In this document: one piece after another, positions 57,501-64,000 of the stretch
Position numbering within the stretch: the stretch's first letter is position 1
How the letters are laid out: each line of letters begins with the position of its first letter
Assembly: GCF_009389715.1 (NCBI RefSeq)
Contig: NW_024067695.1
Location: 372,001-436,000 of the forward strand
DNA from: Phoenix dactylifera
Lineage: Eukaryota; Streptophyta; Magnoliopsida; Arecales; Arecaceae
DNA length: 64,000 nt
Reading direction: 5' to 3'
Notes under the pieces: model-generated
Told to the model about the DNA's origin: nothing
What the model saw: only the letters and a program-made list of their open reading frames with translations
Databases searched by the model: none
Translations under genes and position numbers: made by a program

Positions 57501-60500
57501 AGCTTAATCCTGAAAAGTCGATTCTCGTAGCCTCTCTTCAAATGGCCTAATTTTAGTTTTCTGACTGGTTCATTTATTTGCTTCTTTGCAGTTCAGTTTT
57601 GTAATCGATAATTCTGATGGGTTTGCTTAGAGTCGGGAAATTTAGTTTCCGATAAATTGATAGGAAAATTGATCCCAATCTATACGCTTATCAGTCATAT
57701 AGTTAGATCCATAAAGATATGCTAGATAAATAATTCAAAATATTGTCAAACAGACATAGAAGAAGAAGCAAATGATGCATAATATATTTTCAGAGTTAAT
57801 AGGCATCTAAATGAAATTCTTAAGTTGCTCCATTTATTAAAATAATGCTAGGCCTGAACCTAGAAGGTGATAACAGAGGAGTTGGGAAAATCTTCATAAA
57901 CTTAAGACAAGAAAGATGTAAATAAAGGCTCTTTGACAGGGCAGTTCTTATCACATCATTTATATCAAATATTTGTAATGACATAATCCTTTTGACACTC
58001 ATCTCATTGCTCTGAATTCCCTTGGTCTTTCAAAAAAGAGATTCTACATATGCAGTCCTAATTTTACCTAGGCATGCTTTTCTCTTTAAACAAGTTTGCC
58101 AAAGCATTTTGTGAACCACACCCATTCCCTCTTGTTTGTGATCTACACAGCACTGGGTATGGGTCACACATGAAGGCCAAAAACATGCTTAATTCAAGCA
58201 GAGTACAACTAGTTTTATCTATTCACACATGTAAATGTAGCATTTCTCCCCCATTAATGGCATATCAAGATATGATATTTATTCAGTTTCACAGTCATAT
58301 TTTTCTCTCAAGAATCAAGTTAATTTGATATACAAAATTGAATACAATCAGATTCTTTCTTATCCATCATCATTGGAGGGATCCTAACAAAGGATGTACC
58401 TTGACATCCAAGTATACAGTTTGGAAGTTTTCATTCACTATTATGCGACAAATTTCTACTATGGAACCTGTTTTTTTGTTGGAAATATTGTAGATGATGG
58501 AGACCCATTCTGGTTCTGTTCTTACAATTTATCTTCTTGTAAAATAATCATTCGAAGGGGTAGACTATGTATAGTCTATGTCACTGGTTGCGTCACTAGA
58601 AGCTTAGCACATTCAAACGTTGCTAGATTAGAATAATGACATTAATACTAGGTTTGAATTCTCAGCCTTAAGGAAAAACCGATGTGAGAAAGAAAAGAAT
58701 AATGAGAACAAATAAAGTATTTTTGATCTAACAGAGAAAAATGCATCAATAAAGCCTTTTTGTGGAGGTAATCCTCCTAATGCAGCTTCAAGTGGACCCA
58801 TTGCCTCCTGTAGCTCACCCCACCGGTCATCTACTTGCTCTTTCTAAATTATGGTTAGATTAACAATGATCGATATGTAATATTTCTTATTCAAGTCATC
58901 TCTAATCTGATATCATCTGATCGAGTCAAACCAAATCAAAATCATATCAACCAAATCAAAATCGTATCTTGCTAATTGGAAGGTCTCGGAAGAGGGATGT
59001 AGTTTTGACCTCTAATTACGTTACTCTAGTGGATTTGGTATGCACTCCCATTTATAATCATGTTCACATTCATCAACCATATATTAAAATTAAGCATCGA
59101 GCATTTCCTCCATCTTGTTTGTATTTACGGATGATGCATGTGCATTATGCCTTTATTATAGTAATTTTCTTATGACAGTAACATTGTATCTTCGATATAA
59201 AATACATTAAGTTGGTTTGATGATCTTGGTCTTAGTGAGGCTCTTAAACATTATTAATATTACTTGTATCATTATTCATTCAACGAGCGTGTTTTAGCTG
59301 ATAAGAGGCCTTAGTAAGCAAATCAAAACTAAATCATAATTAGATGTCCTTAAATCATAATTAGTTGTCTTTAAAATCACTCAGGCAAAAAGTTAGCCCC
59401 AAACCCTCATGTCCATGAGAAGAAAAAATAGTGCCTTTGTCATTCTTAGGATTTGAGGTCATTGGCCATTGAGCTGTATTGATTGATTTAAGTACTACTC
59501 CTAATCATGGGCCCTAATACTCTTTAACTAACTTATGGGTGCATCCGTCCGCACAGTCAATAATGGCAAAATCTGCAATCTAGCTTGACTTTGTGACCCC
59601 TATAATTTTTGTTGGCTTCCTCGTCTCCTGATCATTCCATCCTTTTCAAGAAGCTTTTCTTTGATTAAGAAGAGGGGGGATGCATGAAATCGTGAACTTA
59701 ATTGACCACATCTTTTGTTTTGTTTTTGTTATAGGGCGCCATCAGCTTTGCAGATTAAGTGCGCGTCCTCAGCCTGTTTAAGATTCTTTCCCCAGATCTA
59801 TCTGCCCTAAGTGCATGGTTATTTGATTTAGCTTGCCATCTGACAAAGTTGGATAGTTTTCAATATTGGAGACCATTCACCCTGGAATTCTACTCATCGC
59901 CTCTAGAAGCCAGTCGATAGAAACTGATAGTATGAAGCATCTGATCTAAAAATTTTGGGATTTCTTATGAATTTTATTCTGAATTGTTGTTTTCAAGAGT
60001 ACTTTGCTTATATGAAGCCTGAAATATTGAGAAACATATTTTCAGACACTGCTTAACATGATTGGATCAAAGCTATCACCTCATTTCAATTTACGGTGAA
60101 GCCGATCTGCCTCCAAAACTCCAACTCAATTACCATAAGACCATTCTGTCTAGAAAAAAAATAACTACCTAACTTTGGATTTGATTTAAGTATCTCTAGA
60201 ATGCTTGATCATCACTACCTCCCAAACAGATTGCCACACTGCACTGGAAACACTACTAGGATAAAAAAAAGTTCTAAGCTATTTAAAACCGTTTTAGTGA
60301 TATTAGTGAGCAGCACATCAGTAAGAAGAGAAGTCGCACAGTTTCTAGGGGATGATCAAGTGGCTGATTAACATCTTTGATATAAAAAATATTCATACTT
60401 CAGGTCCATGGTGTGATTCTGAATATCCCATCTGATATCATTTCTCGGCAACTCTCCAACGATGCTGCATCCATTCTTATATCAACTCGCTGCTCTACTG

Positions 60501-63176
60501 TAACAGAAGCTGCTTGAAGCAAAGAACTCCCGGTGTTCTGAAATTTAAAACGAGTTGAAATTTTCAGCGTTCTAAGATCTACTCTGCTGAGTGCTGATTA
60601 CCTTCGCAGCAAAAGAATCAGATGGCCCACAACTAATTTATTTCGTGATCTTAAAATCTGCAAATTCTCACAGCTAAGAATTCATGTTCTAGATTCTTGA
60701 TGCTGAGGTGAAATTTCAGGACTGTGAATTCTTAATCTTTGATAGTTTTCTTCCCAGCAAATGAATTATATAATATGTGATTATTTAGTCTAAGCCATTT
60801 GCACTACATCCAAGTGCTTGTATGTTTTTAGCTAAAAAATCTTCTAAAAATTTCTTGAGAGTCTTGTCTATCATTGCCTGCTAATTTTTTTTTTGATGGC
60901 CCCATCTGATTACTATTATGCCTTTGAGAAATTGTGGCTCGACACGTCCTTTTCTGAAGCAAGCACTTGTCTAGTTCCCTGGCTGTTTATTCCTTGTCTT
61001 AGCTCTTGTTAGGCGATGCTGGACGTATGCTAATTTCCTTTTTCACTAGTTCCTCTTCCATCAACAAACATGCCATCTCCATAGCACCGTCAAAGGATCA
61101 AACGATGACGAGTTTTTTTCGATGCTCCAGATTTGATCTCGCCCTCTATGAGTTGGTGCTCAAATTTTGGCCGAGACTCCAGATGTGAGACTTAAGGGGC
61201 CACTTGGTAGAAAGGAATAACCATCTTACTGAGGCTATTTAATCCTGAAGATTCACCTGAACTTGATTAGAACCTAACCAAAAGTAAAAGTGATAAGACT
61301 CTTGATTAACAGTGATTGAGCTGGGACGCAATGTAGAAATCTTCATTCATCTCTACGGCACAAATTATGAGAGTCAGATGGTCAGACAATCCTAAAGTTG
61401 CTTACATTTCACTTCTACTAGGAAAACATTGTCTGTTTATATTATAGCACACAAAAATGTGCTCTTGCTATGCTCTTTAAATGTAAATGGATCAGATTTA
61501 ATTGTAAATGGAATCCATCAGCTGACAAGCTAGCAACTCTTCTGGCTTCTGGCTTGGGTGGGGCTGCCGTCCAAAATTCCCTCGTATCCAATCCCCGGGC
61601 CTTGTGTTAAGTTTTTTTGGTCTTTAGCGTCGTCAGGACGCATCCAATGGACCTGTTAGTCTCTGAAATGAGGACCTTTAGCTTAACATGGTCACAGTGG
61701 CATCCATCTGAAGGCAAATCAGTCATGAAATAGCTATGGCCTGGTGATCCTTTATATTATTCCCCTTGTTTGTCGTCCTTTCTCCCTTACATTAGTACAA
61801 GGCAAACATTTTATTGGAGTACTCTTCCTTACTTTATAAAATCACATGATAGGAATTGTCTTAGGCCTTTTACCTTTTAATCATTACTCTTAAGACCTTT
61901 GCAGAAAGACCCACATCAGGAATTCCCTGCTCGCTAATAAAATGCCATGGGAAGTTGTACATGTTACTCTTTTTTTATGTTTTTCCTTATTACAACTGTC
62001 ACTTTTTCTTTCTTCGCTTTTTCATATACTACTTTCAAGCCCTCTGGTATCAAACATTATTGCAGTACCGCTCCGACTCTTACCATTCATTCCCTCAATC
62101 AAAAAAAAACTATTCATTCTTATCGTCGACATGAAAAAAGGTCGTTTCAGACCTAAAGTCATTCATGGCAGCTATGATCTCTTTGCAGTCCTCATGAAAC
62201 CAGTATGTTTCCTTGCGTTATACACACCTTTACTCCCATCATTTGCCTCATGTTAGAGCCACTGCTCTTTGTTCTGAAAAGAAGCCACCTAATGAAAGCT
62301 TAATTCAGGAACCTTCTAACTTTCATTGCCTGATTGCTTCTAAAGTTTTTAAGGCACGCAACATTCGTCACCGCCTACTTTAGAAATATATTAATCACCT
62401 CTAGCATAAGCAAATTCATGCCTCTTATTTTTATTCACGTCCAGGGACAACGACCATTAGAGTAGTTTTTCATTTTTCTTTCTTTAATGTTAATTTATGG
62501 TGGTAGTTGATCCGACGACTATTCCCACTAGATATAGTCAATTCAGTGCTGCTTTTTGTAGTTATCTACAGGAAACTCTCTCTCTAATGTAACCACTACA
62601 TTGGTTTTCTCTAATATGATTTGGTCTTTGATGTACTTGATGCAAAACCAGTCACAATAGACTTGAGGTAAAAAAACTATGATTAGTGGAAAATCTCTCC
62701 CTATTATAAATATCTAGGTTTTGATTGTGGCTAAATTTGAAATACATTCTGGCTTTTGCAACCGGAATCAACACCAAGGATGGTAGGTCTATGCCACTAA
62801 TTTTGCTTGCTTTTCAGGCAGTGTTCCGAAAGGTTGCTTAGTGTTCTATGACAAAAAATAAGATTTCTTGTAGCCAAGTTAATGCGACATCTTATAACCT
62901 TCATTATGTGTTTCTCTAAGTATTAAAGTGTGGCAATAGCTCAGACCGCTATTACAGATTTGAAAGCTGCCTATTTAAGCTATCGATACCATTCTTTCAG
63001 CGTCCTAAGTTTCCTTCAGCAAAAGAACAGATGTTTGGGTCCACACCAAATATGCGAAGTGGTAACATAGAGAGCACACATCACACGGTCGAAACATTTC
63101 TTACACCAAAACCATTTGAAGCAATCAGATGACATGATTCCAGTAAAGATATGAATACACTAAGATGGTGAGTTTT
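54541..63176. other. Long intergenic spacer, no gene recognised
   Basis: About 8.6 kb of AT-rich DNA without a recognisable exon, transposon end or RNA gene. Minor items are T-tracts at about 55683 and 60888, and a C-rich run at 56546-56589. The sequence just left of 63177 is presumably the 3' UTR of the minus-strand bHLH gene. Short frames have no family features. Very old repeats could be missed by eye. Confidence 0.5.
56546..56589 (-). other. C-rich run, G-quadruplex-prone on minus strand
   Basis: The plus strand has CCACCCCC, CCCCAACCCCCAACC and a run of about 12 C, then ACCCCACCC. The minus strand therefore has at least four closely spaced G-tracts of three or more. Function unknown. 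Confidence 0.6.
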
Positions 63177-63831
63177 TCAGCCGAAATTAGCCTCCTCTTG
63201 GATCCTCCCCAGCATTTGATATACTGCAGTTGCAATATCATCCACTGAAGTGAATTGGCAATCATCTTCCACCTGCCAATCAGAAGAACATAATCTCTCA
63301 AATTCTCAATTCATAGAAACAAAGCAATACGGAACGGGGCTGGAAGAATGCTTTTAAGATAAAGGGGACCAAGAGGAATGGACGCCACCATGATACCTTG
63401 AGACTGAAGGAGTACAGGACCAGCTGATCCACGGTGGTCGCGTTGAGGTGCAGCGTGGTCAGGCGCATATTCTGCAACCCCATCACCATCTTGAGCAGCT
63501 GCTTCGGCCAGCGCCTCGAGAACACCTTGAGATTGGCATAGCTCTCGACCATTGTCACCTCAATGTCTGCCATGGCCGGCCGGTTCTCAGCTGCCATTTC
63601 ATTAGCAATGCTGTGGTTGCTGCTGGTGTGGGCAGTGCTGCTGCTGTTGCTGCTGCCACCAGAAGAGCATGATGAGTACTGGGGGAAGGCAAAGAAGTTG
63701 GCGAAGGGGTGCGCGAGCCCGGTTGCATCGGATCGCTGCCTGAGCCTCTTCTGAACTTCAAGGGATTGGAGGAGCTGTTCAAGCTCCTTCACGTAGTTTA
63801 TTGCACCCCCTATGATTGATGCTTGATCGCC
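63177..63831 (-). CDS. bHLH transcription factor, last two exons (5' part off-window)
   Basis: A nuclear DNA-binding regulator of bHLH subgroup Ia, the group of Arabidopsis bHLH94/96/70 and relatives of the stomatal regulators SPCH, MUTE and FAMA. Exon 63831-63397 (145 codons, acceptor GGACAG, donor AAG|GTATCA) begins with GDQASIIGGAINYVKELEQL, the loop and helix 2 of the domain, where this family normally has an intron. A Ser-rich linker (SSCSSGGSSNSSS) follows, then an ACT-like C-terminal region (DIEVTMVESYANLKVFSRR). The last exon, 63272-63177 (31 codons and stop), completes it. The exon with the basic region and helix 1 must lie beyond 64000. The frame is clean throughout. The exact orthologue cannot be set from this part. 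Confidence 0.9.
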
Positions 63832-64000
63832 CTGTCCATTTAGACGCACATACCACAACCCTTTTTTAGAAGATCACTTCACTGCCACCCTCGGCTAAAA
63901 CGTAGAGTTATTGAGAAGTTCTGATAGGATATGATGATGCTCTAGTATTATTGGAGTTACATGTTGCTAAAACTAGCGTCGTATTATAATCAACTAATAT
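63832..64000. other. Intron of the bHLH gene, running off the window
   Basis: On the minus strand this is the intron upstream of the GDQASIIGG exon. It has no readable coding sequence up to the window edge. Confidence 0.7.

Noticed and set aside
58768-58852. Exon-like stretch on the minus strand resembling the last exon of the plastid gene family (EQVDDRWGEL)
   Set aside because: Only about 14 bp match well, the splice acceptor is altered, and no other exon of the family was found nearby. Chance similarity cannot be excluded.

Overview
The window is nuclear DNA of a flowering plant, most probably a non-grass monocot and perhaps a palm (inference). The evidence is split genes with GT-AG introns, plant-only gene families (F-box/FBA, ATL RING-H2, subgroup Ia bHLH), very GC-rich coding sequence in the RING gene, and a dense load of plant transposons (TRIM, copia, L1-type LINEs with an RNase H domain, hAT, CACTA, Mutator-like, SINE). 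No bacterial, organellar, rRNA or tRNA gene was seen. Gene density is low: two complete protein-coding genes seen with certainty or near-certainty, a third plausible one in five exons, one gene entering from the right edge, one incomplete paralogue and one F-box pseudogene. The rest is repeats or unrecognised spacer.

Layout. 1-4164: AT-rich spacer with low-complexity and MITE remains. 4165-9920 and 11850-17845: a tandem duplication of about 6 kb. The left copy has an intact F-box gene (8222-9505) and the right copy an F-box pseudogene broken by three frameshifts. Each copy later gained its own insertions: a SINE, a foldback element and an LTR-like piece on the left, and a TRIM on the right. 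18711-28356: two minus-strand members of one small plant family, predicted plastid membrane proteins. The right one is complete in five exons, and the left one lacks exon 1. Between them lie 3' ends of LINEs. 28885-31941: palindromic MITEs and a copia integrase fragment. 32693-37366: a 4.7 kb palindromic element with a satellite-like core, matching terminal inverted repeats and a possible 9-bp target duplication. 38428-42166: a decayed hAT transposon nested in an old LINE that runs on to about 46575. 47776-48427: a small CACTA element. 48878-50366: an internally deleted relative of the hAT, with a perfect 8-bp target duplication. 51749-52867: an intronless ATL-type RING-H2 ubiquitin ligase gene. 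53791-54540: another LINE end. 54541-63176: spacer with no recognised gene. 63177-63831: the last two exons of a bHLH transcription factor whose first exon is outside the window.

The genes do not form a pathway. Two of them (F-box and RING-H2) belong to ubiquitin ligase families, but nothing in the sequence links them. The most informative content is the transposon record: several insertions have exact target duplications, and the duplicated segment supplies an empty-site comparison that dates insertions relative to the duplication.
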